From NCBI GenBank assembly GCA_035455265.1, contig DATIFK010000002.1:3677-67676 (forward strand): a DNA stretch of 64,000 nucleotides, in the 5' to 3' direction. This document shows, in pieces, positions 28,208 through 36,991 of this stretch. The DNA comes from MGOM01 sp035455265. GTDB taxonomy: Bacteria; Chloroflexota; Anaerolineae; Anaerolineales; E44-bin32. A program made the position numbers and the translations under genes. Positions within the stretch are counted from its first letter, which is position 1. Every line of letters begins with the position of its first letter. The notes beneath the pieces were generated by a model. It was not told the DNA's origin, made no database searches, and saw only the letters and a list, made by a program, of their open reading frames with translations.

Positions 28208-30301
28208 CTAGCTCAGGTTGTAGACCGAGCCTTCCGCCGTCTTGCGGATCTCGATCCGCACGGGGAAGGCATCCTTCAATTCGTCGATGTGGGTGATGAC
28301 CAGGATGCGGTCGAAGTCGTCCTGGATGCTGTTGATCGTCGCCACGAGCTGCTCCCGGCCGCGGGTGTCCTGCGAACCGAAACCCTCATCGATGAACAGG
28401 CAGCGCAGCTGTGCGCCCGCCCGGCGGGCCAACAGCCGCGACAAAGCAATGCGGACGGCGAAGTCGATGCGGAAGGCCTCACCGCCGGAGTACAGCTCGT
28501 AAGCGCGCGTGCCCAGCTCATCCGAGATCAGGATATCCAACGCCTCGCGCAGCTCACCTTCCTTGCTTTCGCGCTGGGTTTCGATGCGCACGTGCATGCG
28601 TCCGTCGGTCATGCGTCCCAGCAACTCGTTGGCGGCCCGCTCCAATTCAGGGACGACGGTCTCGATGACCATGGCCGGAACGCCGCGCTTGCCGAACGCT
28701 TGCCGAAGGTCCTCGAATAGACCGCGCTCCAGGTCGAGGCGCTGGCGCTCGGCCAGACGGGTCTCGCGCTGCTTGCCAAAGGCCTCGAGGGCATGCAATT
28801 GCTGGCGGGCCCCGCCGACGCGTTCGTCGGCCAGGCGCTTCTCCAGGCGCAGGCGGTCGAGGTCGGCTTGGGTCAATGACGCGGCGTGCAAGCGCGCTTC
28901 GCTCTCGTCGGCGCGCCGTTCCAGGTCGGCGCGGGCCGCCTGGTCCGCCACAGCATCCTGCTCCCAACGCGCCAGCCGCGCTTCCAGGGCGCGCGCCCGT
29001 TCCCCCGCCGCCTCGGCGTGCTGCCAGGCGGCCTCCAGCTCGCCGCGGCGCTTCTCCAGGCCGGGCCGCTCGCGCAGGCGCGCCTGCAAGCCGGCCTGCT
29101 GCCGCTCGAGATCCACGGCACGCGATTCGATCTCCCGCAACTGAGCCTGGTGGACCCGGTAGGCCTCTCGTCGCGCCTCGAGATCGGACTGAATCTCGTC
29201 GACGAGGCGGTGGCGGTGGTCTTCCGTGAGAGTCTGACCGCAGGTGGGGCACGTCGGGGATTGCGACGCCTGGAGGACACTCAAGCGATTCTTGAGCGGG
29301 TCGCTTTCCGCCACCATGGCCTGGTTCAAGCCCTTCAGGTGCGCCGCTCCGGTACGAGCCTCGCCGAGTGATGCGGTGACCTGCTCCAGCTCGGTATCGA
29401 TCGTCCCGAAGACTTCGAGCGCGCGGCGGACCTCCGTCAGCGCCGCCTCGAGAGCCACGCGGTCGGCCTGAGCCTGAACGGCAGCCAACTCCTGCGCCGC
29501 CTCGGCTCGCTCGCGCTCGGCCGTGACGATCCGCCGGGTGAGGTCATCGATCTGGCGCTGCAGGGAGACCAGCTCGGTGCGCGTCTGCTCCAGATCGGCC
29601 CACTGGCGCTCGGCCTGATCGAGCCGCGCCGCGGTCGAATCGGCCTCCGCCTGGGCCGCCTCGAGGATCGCCCGATATTCCGGCTCCCGCCGCAGCTCGG
29701 CTTCGACCTCTTGCAGCCATCCTTCCAGGCGCTGAATGGCGGCGCGCGTTTCTCCGATGCGGTCGCGGGCGCGCTGCTCGAAGACATCCCAGCGCTCCAG
29801 GCCGAGGATCTTGCCCAACACCTGCTTGCGTTCGGCGGGCGTCTTGCGGGTGAACTCATCGGCGTGACCCTGCACCAGCAGGGCCGAGTTGACGAAGGTC
29901 TCATAGTCGAGGCGCAGCAACTCGTCGATCGCCTGCTGCGTCTCGCGCACGCCGCCTTCCGACAGCCCGCGCCAGCTCTGCACACTGGCGTCCCAGCCCT
30001 GGAACTCCAGCAGGCTGGCGCCGCGGCCGCCGGCCTTGCGCTGGCGCAGCACGCGATAGCGGCCGCCGCTCTGGTCGAACGTCAGGGCCACGCGCATCTC
30101 GGTCTCGCCCTGGTGAATCAGGTCATCGGCGCTGTTGCTGCGCGCCTTGCCCCACAACGCCCAGGTGATGGCATCGAAGATGGACGACTTGCCGGATCCG
30201 TTGGGGCCGGCCAGGCAGGCGATGTGGATTCCATCGAGGCTGAGCGGACCGGGATGCCGGTAGGGAAGGAAGTTCTCGATGTCGAGCTCGACGGGGATCA
30301 T
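28208..30301 (-). CDS. sbcC: SbcC/Rad50-type exonuclease ATPase subunit
   Basis: A 697-residue SMC-like ATPase that partners SbcD to open and trim DNA hairpins and blocked ends. The N-terminal Walker A is GPNGSGKSS (32-40). Two long coiled-coil halves flank a zinc hook CPTCG (Cys351/Cys354) almost exactly at the centre. The C-terminal half has the signature YSGGEAFRIDFAVRIALSR and Walker B LRCLFIDEGFGSQD, then a His-containing switch VITHIDEL. At 697 residues it is shorter than E. coli SbcC (about 1050), because the coiled coils are short. It overlaps sbcD by ATGA. Confidence 0.93.
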   Translation of the reverse strand: MIPVELDIENFLPYRHPGPLSLDGIHIACLAGPNGSGKSSIFDAITWALWGKARSNSADDLIHQGETEMRVALTFDQSGGRYRVLRQRKAGGRGASLLEFQGWDASVQSWRGLSEGGVRETQQAIDELLRLDYETFVNSALLVQGHADEFTRKTPAERKQVLGKILGLERWDVFEQRARDRIGETRAAIQRLEGWLQEVEAELRREPEYRAILEAAQAEADSTAARLDQAERQWADLEQTRTELVSLQRQIDDLTRRIVTAERERAEAAQELAAVQAQADRVALEAALTEVRRALEVFGTIDTELEQVTASLGEARTGAAHLKGLNQAMVAESDPLKNRLSVLQASQSPTCPTCGQTLTEDHRHRLVDEIQSDLEARREAYRVHQAQLREIESRAVDLERQQAGLQARLRERPGLEKRRGELEAAWQHAEAAGERARALEARLARWEQDAVADQAARADLERRADESEARLHAASLTQADLDRLRLEKRLADERVGGARQQLHALEAFGKQRETRLAERQRLDLERGLFEDLRQAFGKRGVPAMVIETVVPELERAANELLGRMTDGRMHVRIETQRESKEGELREALDILISDELGTRAYELYSGGEAFRIDFAVRIALSRLLARRAGAQLRCLFIDEGFGSQDTRGREQLVATINSIQDDFDRILVITHIDELKDAFPVRIEIRKTAEGSVYNLS

Positions 30302-31554
30302 CGCCGCGCACCCGGCCTCGTCGCCGACTCGGACGGAGTCTCGGCCAGCAGGTCGGCCGCCCGGGCCATCAGTTCCTTCAGGCGCGGCTCCGACTCGCCG
30401 CGCAGGCGGAAGTACTGCTCGACCAGTTGCAGGGGCGTGAAGGTTTCCAGGGCGGCGTCCCCCAACCGCGCCCGCATCTCGCTCTCGATCTGGCGCACCA
30501 GGGAGTGCGTGCTGGCCCCGGACAGCGCCGCATCGATCTCGCGCTCATGCAGCTGCGCCTGTTGGTCGGCGCGCATCGTCACCAGAAGGCGAACGACCGT
30601 GCCCTCCACCGTCTTCGGGTCGACGGCCTGCAGCACGGCCGCCGTCGGGTCGTCGGCCTGGCTCACGTCCACGCGAAACGTCCGAAACGGCCGGGCGGCC
30701 ACCGGCTGAAACGTCCAACTCGTCTTTCCCCGCTCCAGTTCGATCCAACAGAAGCCCTTGGTCTCGTCCTCCTCCCCGAAGTCGATGCGTTCCAGCGAGC
30801 CGCTGTAGACGATCGGCGGGTAGCCGCCGGGGTTGAGGACCTGGTGCTTGTGGATGTGCCCGAGGGCGACGTAGTCCCAGGCCGCGTCCGTCAGGGTCGA
30901 GCTGAACACGGCCACGTCGTTCCCGAGCATCACCGACCGCTCCGAGCCCAGCCGTGCCTCCGCCACCGACAGGTGGCCCGCCAGCAGCCGCGGCATGGCC
31001 TGCTCCCGCGCCGTCTCGGTCAGGCCGGCGACGATGTCGGCCACCGTTTGGCGCAGGGCGCTCTCCAACTCGTCGATCGTCTTGCCGACATGCTCGTCGC
31101 GGGAGAGCAGGCGGTTGCGCATCGGATAGGGGATCCACGCCAGATAGACGGGACCGCGACGCGTCTCGACGACCCGCCCCCCGGGCTTGTCGCCGACGAT
31201 CACGTCCGGCACGTCCAGCGCTTGAAAGATGTCAACGCTGCTGGCCTTGGTGGCGACGCCGGGCATGTCGTGGTTGCCCACCAGCAGCAGCGTCGGCATG
31301 TGATCGGCCAGCCGCTTGATGCGCTGGGCGAACTCGCGTTGCTGCGTGGGCTCGGGGTCGCGGCTCTTGAAGGCGTCTCCGGCGAAGACGGCCAGGTCGC
31401 CGTCGTGGGCGATGGCGAAGTCGATGACTTCGTCGAGGCGGTCGAGGAAGTCGCGCACGCGGCTGGAGGTGCCCGTGGCGGGGTCCAGCTGTCCGTAGTT
31501 CTCCATGCCGACGTGGACGTCGGCGAAGTGGAGGACGCGTACCGGCTCGGTCAT
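30298..31554 (-). CDS. sbcD: SbcD/Mre11-type nuclease subunit
   Basis: A 418-residue calcineurin-like metallophosphoesterase. Metal-binding motifs in order: D-V-H (Asp12, His14) in FADVHVG, GDAF, GNHDMP, GHLS and the final LGHIHKHQ. The C-terminal region is Glu/Arg-rich, as expected for the capping and SbcC-binding part. With SbcC it forms the MR-type complex for DNA double-strand end processing. It is translationally coupled to sbcC and lies 22 bases after the DinB-like gene, making it part of the HIT-LOG-DinB-sbcD-sbcC run. Confidence 0.93.
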   Translation of the reverse strand: MTEPVRVLHFADVHVGMENYGQLDPATGTSSRVRDFLDRLDEVIDFAIAHDGDLAVFAGDAFKSRDPEPTQQREFAQRIKRLADHMPTLLLVGNHDMPGVATKASSVDIFQALDVPDVIVGDKPGGRVVETRRGPVYLAWIPYPMRNRLLSRDEHVGKTIDELESALRQTVADIVAGLTETAREQAMPRLLAGHLSVAEARLGSERSVMLGNDVAVFSSTLTDAAWDYVALGHIHKHQVLNPGGYPPIVYSGSLERIDFGEEDETKGFCWIELERGKTSWTFQPVAARPFRTFRVDVSQADDPTAAVLQAVDPKTVEGTVVRLLVTMRADQQAQLHEREIDAALSGASTHSLVRQIESEMRARLGDAALETFTPLQLVEQYFRLRGESEPRLKELMARAADLLAETPSESATRPGARR

Positions 31555-31576
31555 GGGAGAGTGGACGGGCAGGCGC

Positions 31577-32038
31577 CTATTGGGGCCGGTCGATGGCGGG
31601 CCGCTCCATGCCGAGCATGCTCAGGCACAAGAACAACTCACCGCGATGATGAATGACCTGTTCGAGAACGTGCCACAGGATCCACCCGAGCATGGGCGTT
31701 CCATCGTCGGGCACCTGCACAATGCGATCGAGATCGCCGAGCTCGAGCGTGGCCAGGTAGGCCATGGTCTCCTTGTGAACGCGCTCCAGGTTGGCGCGCA
31801 GCGAGGCGACGTTGTCCCCCAGGGAACGTTCGTCCGGCCAGGCCGGCAGGGCACGGCGGATCACGAATTGGATCCACCCCTCTTCCAGGTTGATGATGTG
31901 GCGCAGGATGTCGCCGACCGTCCGGGGATACTGCTCCGAGGGACGGAACTCCAGCTGGGCGTCCTTCAGCATGGCGACGCCGCGCAACAGATCGCGATGG
32001 ACCACCGGCCAATGGTCGAAGTATTCGGCTAGGTTCAT
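31577..32038 (-). CDS. DinB-like putative metal-dependent protein
   Basis: A 153-residue four-helix-bundle protein of the DinB/YfiT type. The presumed metal ligands are His47 in ILRHIINLEEGW and the C-terminal pair in WHVLEQVIHHRGE (His123 with His130 or His131). Family members include thiol transferases, but most have no known substrate. The gene overlaps the upstream LOG-family gene by ATGA and is 22 bases from sbcD, so it is in the same operon; the neighbourhood alone does not prove a repair role. Confidence 0.85.
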   Translation of the reverse strand: MNLAEYFDHWPVVHRDLLRGVAMLKDAQLEFRPSEQYPRTVGDILRHIINLEEGWIQFVIRRALPAWPDERSLGDNVASLRANLERVHKETMAYLATLELGDLDRIVQVPDDGTPMLGWILWHVLEQVIHHRGELFLCLSMLGMERPAIDRPQ

Positions 32039-32628
32039 TCGTTGGCCTCCACCCGCGTCATCCAGCGTTCCAACCCGGCAGGCGGCTGATAGACCACCAG
32101 GTGATCCAGGAGCGCTTCCGGTTCCTCGGCGTGAACGTACAGGCCCCGGTGTTCGGGATAGATGAAGCCTTCAGCGGCAGCTCGGTCCATCCACTCCAGG
32201 AGCGAGTGGAAGTAATCGTTGTGATTCAACAACCCGACCGGGCGCGCATGGAGCCCGATCTGCGCCCACGTCAAAACCTCGAACAGCTCTTCCATCGTGC
32301 CGAACCCGCCCGGCAGGGCCACAAAGGCGTCGCTCAGCTCGATCATCATCGCCTTGCGGTCATGCATCGAGTCGACCACGCGCAGCTCCTGGAGGCGGCC
32401 GTGGCGGAGCACCGGCGTATCGAAGAGACGCGGCATGATCCCGATCACCTGTCCCCCATGGTCCAGCACGCCGTCGGCCAGCGCGCCCATCAACCCCGTG
32501 CCTCCACCACCGTAAACCAGCGTCAGCCCTCGCCGCGCCAGGACCGCCCCCATCGAACGGGCGATGTCGAGATACGGCGCAGCGACTCCGTCGCTCGAGC
32601 CGCAGAAGACGCACACGCGCTCGATCAC
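32035..32628 (-). CDS. LOG family nucleotide 5'-monophosphate phosphoribohydrolase
   Basis: A 197-residue Rossmann-like protein of the TIGR00730 family. Both signatures are present: the Arg91-Lys92 pair in SMHDRK and PGGFGTMEE at 106-114, which bind and cleave the N-glycosidic bond of nucleoside monophosphates. Plant and some bacterial members release cytokinin-type bases; many bacterial members probably clear modified or damaged nucleotides. It overlaps the HIT gene upstream and the DinB gene downstream by four bases each, giving a housekeeping or nucleotide-sanitation flavour to this operon. Confidence 0.9.
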   Translation of the reverse strand: MIERVCVFCGSSDGVAAPYLDIARSMGAVLARRGLTLVYGGGGTGLMGALADGVLDHGGQVIGIMPRLFDTPVLRHGRLQELRVVDSMHDRKAMMIELSDAFVALPGGFGTMEELFEVLTWAQIGLHARPVGLLNHNDYFHSLLEWMDRAAAEGFIYPEHRGLYVHAEEPEALLDHLVVYQPPAGLERWMTRVEANE

Positions 32629-33074
32629 GTCCCGACCGCCTCGGCCAGGCTGCGCCGCAGGCGCGCCGCTGCGGCCTCAAGCCCGCCCCGGTCCGGCGTC
32701 GGGCGGCTTCCCAGCGGGATGCGCAGGCCAAATCCATCGCCCAGCGTGCGAGGGATGACGTGCAGGTGGCAGTGGAAGACACTCTGACCGGCGGCCGCCC
32801 CGTCGGCGAGGTGTAGGTTGACCCCATCGACGCGCCGAGCCTCGCTCTGCATCGCCAGCGCCAGACGCCGCGCCACGGAGAACATGCGCGCGCCGCTGTC
32901 GGGATCGAGCGCCGCCAGCCCGGAGGCGTGCCGCTTGGGCACAACCAGGCAGTGGCCTTCGGCCACCGGATGCGAATCCAGGAAGGCCAGCACCAGGTCG
33001 TCGTCGTAGACCACGCTGGCCTCCGCCTGCCCGCGGGCGATGCGGCAGAAGATGCAGCTCTTGGAGTCGTCCAT
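32625..33074 (-). CDS. HIT family nucleotide-binding hydrolase
   Basis: A 149-residue histidine-triad protein. The active-site HCHLHVIP has His101, His103 and His105. Cys7 and Cys10 in CIFC with His49 form the zinc site common in HIT proteins. Expected substrates are AMP-linked compounds such as adenosine phosphoramidates or dinucleoside polyphosphates. The start at 33074 is chosen because residues before it are unlike the family. A minus-strand TAAAAT at 33126-33121 is a plausible -10, giving a leader of about 40 bases. First gene of the operon through sbcC. Confidence 0.9.
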   Translation of the reverse strand: MDDSKSCIFCRIARGQAEASVVYDDDLVLAFLDSHPVAEGHCLVVPKRHASGLAALDPDSGARMFSVARRLALAMQSEARRVDGVNLHLADGAAAGQSVFHCHLHVIPRTLGDGFGLRIPLGSRPTPDRGGLEAAAARLRRSLAEAVGT

Positions 33075-33120
33075 CCGGATGAGGGTGAGGCCGGCTGACC
33101 GCGCGCCGGCGCGACGAGGG

Positions 33121-33126
33121 ATTTTA
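33121..33126 (-). promoter_or_regulatory. -10 element of the HIT-LOG-DinB-sbcDC operon
   Basis: TAAAAT on the minus strand just downstream of the CAGT palindrome at 33149-33205; no clear -35. Confidence 0.45.
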
Positions 33127-33148
33127 CCATCAGGACACTCACCCAAAT

Positions 33149-33205
33149 GGTTTCCAGTCTCCAGTTGCCAGTTTCCAGTGGACTGGGAACTGGAAGCTGG
33201 GAACT
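33149..33205. repeat. CAGT/ACTG intergenic palindrome
   Basis: TTTCCAGTCTCCAGTTGCC on the left, GGGAACTGGAAGCTGGG on the right. It lies between the divergent HIT and methyltransferase-like genes. Confidence 0.75.
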
Positions 33206-33259
33206 TGAACCCAAGGTCGGTGCAACGGCCCGTGTTATTCTTCGTGCCCGAGCAGATCC

Positions 33260-33862
33260 ATGGCCGGACCCGTCCTCGCGTTCATCGCCGTCGCCGCGTA
33301 TGCCGCCTTACACAGCCTGTTGGCCAGCCGGTGGGCCAAGGCCCGCGCCCGGGCGCTGCTGGGCGGGGCGGCGGAGCGTGTCTACCGCCTGATCTTCAAC
33401 GTCATCGGCGCCATCACGTTCCTGCCCGTGCTCGCCGTACTGGCGCTCGAGCCGGGCCGGAGACTGTATGCCGTTCCCTGGCCCTGGAGCATTCTCTTTG
33501 TGGCAGGTCAGGCGGTTGCGGCGGCTTGCGTCGCCGTCGGCATCTGGCAAACCGACGCGCTCCACTTTCTCGGCTTGCGTCAGCTGATGCCGAGCGACCG
33601 CGAGACGCCCTCGCTGGTCACGACCGGACTGTACCGCTACGTTCGGCACCCGCTCTACACGGCCGGGATGGCCTTCCTGTGGCTGACCCCCCTGATGACC
33701 ACCACGCTGCTGGCGGTTGATCTCGCGCTGACCGCTTACTTCTACCTCGGCACGTTCCACGAGGAGGCTCGCCTGCGGGCCGAGTTCGGCGAGGCCTATG
33801 CCGAATACCAACGGCGCGTGCCGCGGCTCATCCCGAGGCTCCTTCGCCCGGCGGCCGACTAG
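33260..33862 (+). CDS. Isoprenylcysteine-methyltransferase-like membrane protein
   Basis: A 200-residue protein with about five membrane helices. The C-terminal motif LVTTGLYRYVRHPLYTAGM followed by HEEARLRAEFGEAYAEYQRRVPRLIP is the SAM-binding signature of the ICMT/phospholipid methyltransferase/NnrU-like group, with R-H-P-x-Y as its centre. The substrate could be a membrane lipid or a small hydrophobic acceptor. It is at the left border of the Crp/NirK region, where NnrU-like proteins would also make sense, but the sequence does not separate these options. A TATTCT at 33236-33241 is a possible -10. Confidence 0.8.
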   Translation: MAGPVLAFIAVAAYAALHSLLASRWAKARARALLGGAAERVYRLIFNVIGAITFLPVLAVLALEPGRRLYAVPWPWSILFVAGQAVAAACVAVGIWQTDALHFLGLRQLMPSDRETPSLVTTGLYRYVRHPLYTAGMAFLWLTPLMTTTLLAVDLALTAYFYLGTFHEEARLRAEFGEAYAEYQRRVPRLIPRLLRPAAD

Positions 33863-33894
33863 CAGGTTGGGGAAACGCGGGCTCGCACTTCATA

Positions 33895-34000
33895 CCCCCA
33901 CCCCTTACCCCTCCCCCTGCCTGGGCTCGGCTTCTCTCGCGCAAGTCCACTGCAGGGGGAGGGGTGTCTATTTCTGGGGGATGGGGGGTGAGGTGGAGAA
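33895..34000. repeat. CCCCACCCC / GGGGAGGGG intergenic palindrome
   Basis: Pyrimidine-rich CCCCCACCCCTTACCCC is mirrored by GCAGGGGGAGGGGTG and GGGGGATGGGG. The 327-bp gap before 34190 contains this element and a promoter region, with no gene seen. Confidence 0.6.
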
Positions 34001-34025
34001 CGTATTCTTCCGCAACCCGCGAGGC

Positions 34026-34105
34026 CGTTCCTCACGGGCGGTGGGCTCGCCATTGCGCCGCCGTGGGGTCGGCGGTATATTCGCACCTCCTCGCGGTGAG
34101 GAACG
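34026..34105 (+). promoter_or_regulatory. Promoter inside a CGTTCCTCAC inverted repeat
   Basis: TTGCGC (34053-34058), 17 bases, then TATATT (34076-34081) forms a plausible promoter for the gene at 34190. It is enclosed by perfect 10-bp arms CGTTCCTCAC (34026-34035) and GTGAGGAACG (34096-34105), which could be a regulator site or a structured element. Confidence 0.5.
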
Positions 34106-34189
34106 CAGTTCGAACGACCATCCTGACCTGAACGAAACCAACTGGGGCGGCCGTGGCCCCAGCCCATGCCCACCCGACCCGGAGGCCGT

Positions 34190-34678
34190 ATGTACCGCTG
34201 GATCGTCTACCTTCACATCCTCGCCGTCTTCATCTTCCTCTTGGCCCATGGGGGTTCCGCCAGCGCCGTCTTCCGTATCCGGCGTGAGTCGGAGCGTTCT
34301 CGACTGGCAGCACTGCTCGACCTTTCCAGCGCAGGGCTCGGCGTGAGCTATGCCTCGTTGCTGATCCTACTGATCGCCGGCATCATCCTTGGCTTCGTCG
34401 GCCACTGGTGGGGTCAGGGTTGGATCTGGACCTCCCTCATTCTTCTCGTTCTCACGCTCGTCGGGATGTACCTTCGCAGCTCGATGCCGATGAACCGCTT
34501 ACGCCAGGCAGCCGGGCTGCCCTACTTCGACGGACGGCGCGCTCAACCTGCCGCCACCCCGGCCAGCGACGAGGTCATCCGGGCCGCCGCAGCCGGCATG
34601 CGCCCCGTCGAGGTCGCCGCCATGGGAGTGGTGCCCATCGCCATCATCCTGTGGCTGATGATGTTCAAGCCGTTCTAG
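34190..34678 (+). CDS. Four-helix integral membrane protein (DUF2269/CopD-like)
   Basis: A 162-residue membrane protein with about four helices. The first helix carries YLHILAVFIFLLAHGG with two His residues, as in small haem- or metal-related membrane proteins (DUF2269/CopD-like), but I cannot assign it firmly. The next segment FRIRRESERSRLAALLDLS is cytoplasmic. The ATG at 34190 is chosen for its GGAGG five bases upstream; an ATG eight codons earlier has none. The following membrane sensor gene begins two bases after its stop, so it opens the run that includes the Crp/Fnr regulator. Confidence 0.65.
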   Translation: MYRWIVYLHILAVFIFLLAHGGSASAVFRIRRESERSRLAALLDLSSAGLGVSYASLLILLIAGIILGFVGHWWGQGWIWTSLILLVLTLVGMYLRSSMPMNRLRQAAGLPYFDGRRAQPAATPASDEVIRAAAAGMRPVEVAAMGVVPIAIILWLMMFKPF

Positions 34679-34679
34679 G

Positions 34680-36218
34680 GTGAGACCGGCATTGACTGCG
34701 CGTCCCCGAAACGCTCTCCGCCCACGCCGCAAGCCAGCCTCCCAGCGGAGCCGCGCCGACGTCGGACCGGCGACTCCGCCGACGCCAGGGGCTACGGCCA
34801 GCCGATGGTCTCGCCTGGCCCAGGCGGCGTGGGTCGTGACGGCGGTCGCCTCGGTCGCGCTCGTCGTCGCATCGCTCGCAGGCTACTCCGTCTGGCTTCG
34901 TGGTCAGAACCCTGTCCAGCCTGGACCTGAGCCCTACAACTTCTTCTATGTGCTTGGCGGCCTGAGCTCCCTGGCCACCGCCGTCATCTGCCTGGCCCTG
35001 TCCTTCATCCTCTTTCGCGGCCGGCGGGACGATCCGATGGCCCTGTTTGTGTCGTTCTTCGTCCTGATCTACGGGGTCGTCCTGGCCGGCCCGCTCGAAT
35101 CCCTCGAAGCGGCCGTGCCCGGCGCCGGCGAGCTGGCCGTGAGTGTGATCCAACCGATTTTCTTCACGGTGCCGACGGTTGCCCTCATCGTGCTGTTTCC
35201 GGACGGGCGCCCTGTTCCGAAAGGGAGCCGCTGGCTGATCCTGCTCGCGGCGGGCAGCCTGGCGTTCCTTCCCTTCCTCGACGCCGGGTCGGCGAGCGCC
35301 CTCAACACACTCCCGGCTCAGCTTTGGGCGGTCCTGCTCGTCATCCTCTTCGGACTGGCATTCGCCTCCCAGGTCTACCGATACAAACAGGTGTCGACCC
35401 CTGCCGCCCGCGAACAAACACGTTGGGTGGTCTTCGGCCTGGCCACGTGGCTGGTTTTGATGATCGCCCAGGGTCTGCCGTACGTCTATCTCCAGAACCT
35501 TCCGCCGGGGGCTCCGCTGCCGTCGTGGGCGGCCGCGAGCAGCACGGTCTGGTGGCTGTCCCTCTCCGCCATCCCGGTGACGCTGACCATCGCCATCCTG
35601 CGTCACCGGCTTTTCGACATCGACGTCATCATCAATCGCGCGCTGGTCTACGGCGCCCTGACGGCGATCCTGGCGGGGCTGTACACGGCCTCCATCAGCC
35701 TGTTCCAGAGACTCTTCCAGTCCATCACCGGGCAGAAGTCCGACGCTGCCGTCGTACTCACGACCCTGGTTCTGGCTTCGGCCTTCACGCCGATCCGGAC
35801 GAGGCTGCAGGCGGTCGTCGACCGGCGTTTCAAAGACATCCACGATACGCGACGCCGGCTGGACACACTGGCGGAGGAGGTGCAACGAGGCCTGTGGGTC
35901 GTCTCGCCGCTGCAAGCCTCGCGGCGCCTGCTGGATGAGGCGCTGCTCGCCTTCGACGCCGAGGGCGGAGCGGTCTATCTGCGAGGCCGCAGGCAGGAGC
36001 AGCTGGCATACCAGAGCGGCACGTGGACGGGACAGCCCGTCCTGACCGTGCCCCTCGCCGCAGACCAGAAGGCATTTGGGCGTCTCGCTCTCGGGCCGCG
36101 CAAGAACGACGCCGGCTATACCCCCGAGGACGCCGACCTGCTGACCCGCACCGCCACGGCCGTCGCCTCGGCCTTCCCGGAGGAGGGGCCGGCGCGCCTG
36201 CGCCGCTCCGCCCGATGA
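34680..36218 (+). CDS. Multi-helix membrane sensor without kinase domain
   Basis: A 512-residue protein with about nine membrane helices (residues ~47-350). Next comes LRHRLFDIDVIINRALVYG, a motif found at the end of the membrane part of many Chloroflexota histidine kinases, then VVDRRF and a helical linker. The last ~130 residues (YLRGRRQEQLAYQ to EDADLLTRTATAVASAF) look like a GAF domain. HisKA and HATPase domains are absent, so it is a sensor-only module. It starts with GTG two bases after the previous stop and overlaps the Crp/Fnr gene by ATGA, suggesting it feeds a signal to that regulator; this is inference. Confidence 0.75.
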   Translation: MRPALTARPRNALRPRRKPASQRSRADVGPATPPTPGATASRWSRLAQAAWVVTAVASVALVVASLAGYSVWLRGQNPVQPGPEPYNFFYVLGGLSSLATAVICLALSFILFRGRRDDPMALFVSFFVLIYGVVLAGPLESLEAAVPGAGELAVSVIQPIFFTVPTVALIVLFPDGRPVPKGSRWLILLAAGSLAFLPFLDAGSASALNTLPAQLWAVLLVILFGLAFASQVYRYKQVSTPAAREQTRWVVFGLATWLVLMIAQGLPYVYLQNLPPGAPLPSWAAASSTVWWLSLSAIPVTLTIAILRHRLFDIDVIINRALVYGALTAILAGLYTASISLFQRLFQSITGQKSDAAVVLTTLVLASAFTPIRTRLQAVVDRRFKDIHDTRRRLDTLAEEVQRGLWVVSPLQASRRLLDEALLAFDAEGGAVYLRGRRQEQLAYQSGTWTGQPVLTVPLAADQKAFGRLALGPRKNDAGYTPEDADLLTRTATAVASAFPEEGPARLRRSAR

Positions 36219-36985
36219 CGAACCACCACTCGACGCTGCCCCCTCCGCCGCGCCGGGCGGCCCCGTCGGCGGAGGCCCTGCCGCCACACGAGGGCTTCAT
36301 TCAGGCGAAGATCTTCTCAGGGCTGGGCCCCGAGGACCTGGCTCGGGTCGCCGCCAGCTTCCGCTCCCGGCCGTTCGAGCGCGGTCGTCGCCTTTTTCGT
36401 GAGGGCGAGCCGGCGGCGGTCTACTACCTGGTCGGCGAGGGCCAGGTCAAGATCGTGCAGACCTCTCCCGAAGGTCTGGACGTCATCCTGCACATCTTCG
36501 GACCCGGAGAGATCATCGGCGCGCTGCCCACGCTGGGTGAAGGGGCGTATCCCGGCACCGCCATCGCCCTGACGGACGGCCTGGCGTTCGCGATCGATGC
36601 CGACGACTTCAACGACATCCTGCAGCGTCACCCGTCGGTGACCGTCCGCCTGCTGCGCTTCGCCACGGAGGTCCTCCAGGCATCCCATGTGCGCTTGCGC
36701 GAACTGGCCACACAACGCGTCGAGCAGCGCATCGCCCGCACCATCGCCCGGCTCGCCACGCAGACGGGCGTCAAGACGGAGGAGGGCGTCACTTTGTCGA
36801 CTCCCCTGTCGCGCCAAGACCTGGCCAATCTGACCGGGACGACGCTCTTCACCGTCAGCCGAACCCTCAAGGCATGGGAGCGCAAGGGCATCCTGCTCTC
36901 CAGCCGCAACCGCGTGACCGTGCTGAACCCCCACGCGCTGATCGCCATCGGGGAAGACCTCGTCGAGCGGCCGCCCTCGAGCTGA
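36215..36985 (+). CDS. Crp/Fnr family regulator lacking cysteines
   Basis: A 256-residue regulator with an N-terminal cyclic-nucleotide-type beta barrel (about 35-150), a dimer helix, and a C-terminal winged helix (SRQDLANLTGTTLFTVSRTLKAWERKGIL). The protein has no cysteine, so it cannot carry the FNR [4Fe-4S] cluster. The DNR/NNR type, sensing NO through haem, is one option. In the recognition helix the usual E-x-x-S-R is F-T-V-S-R, so the Glu that reads the standard TTGAT/TGTGA half-site is replaced. A perfect TTGCGC dyad lies seven bases past its stop. It is coupled to the membrane sensor upstream. Confidence 0.88.
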   Translation: MTNHHSTLPPPPRRAAPSAEALPPHEGFIQAKIFSGLGPEDLARVAASFRSRPFERGRRLFREGEPAAVYYLVGEGQVKIVQTSPEGLDVILHIFGPGEIIGALPTLGEGAYPGTAIALTDGLAFAIDADDFNDILQRHPSVTVRLLRFATEVLQASHVRLRELATQRVEQRIARTIARLATQTGVKTEEGVTLSTPLSRQDLANLTGTTLFTVSRTLKAWERKGILLSSRNRVTVLNPHALIAIGEDLVERPPSS

Positions 36986-36991
36986 CCGTCT

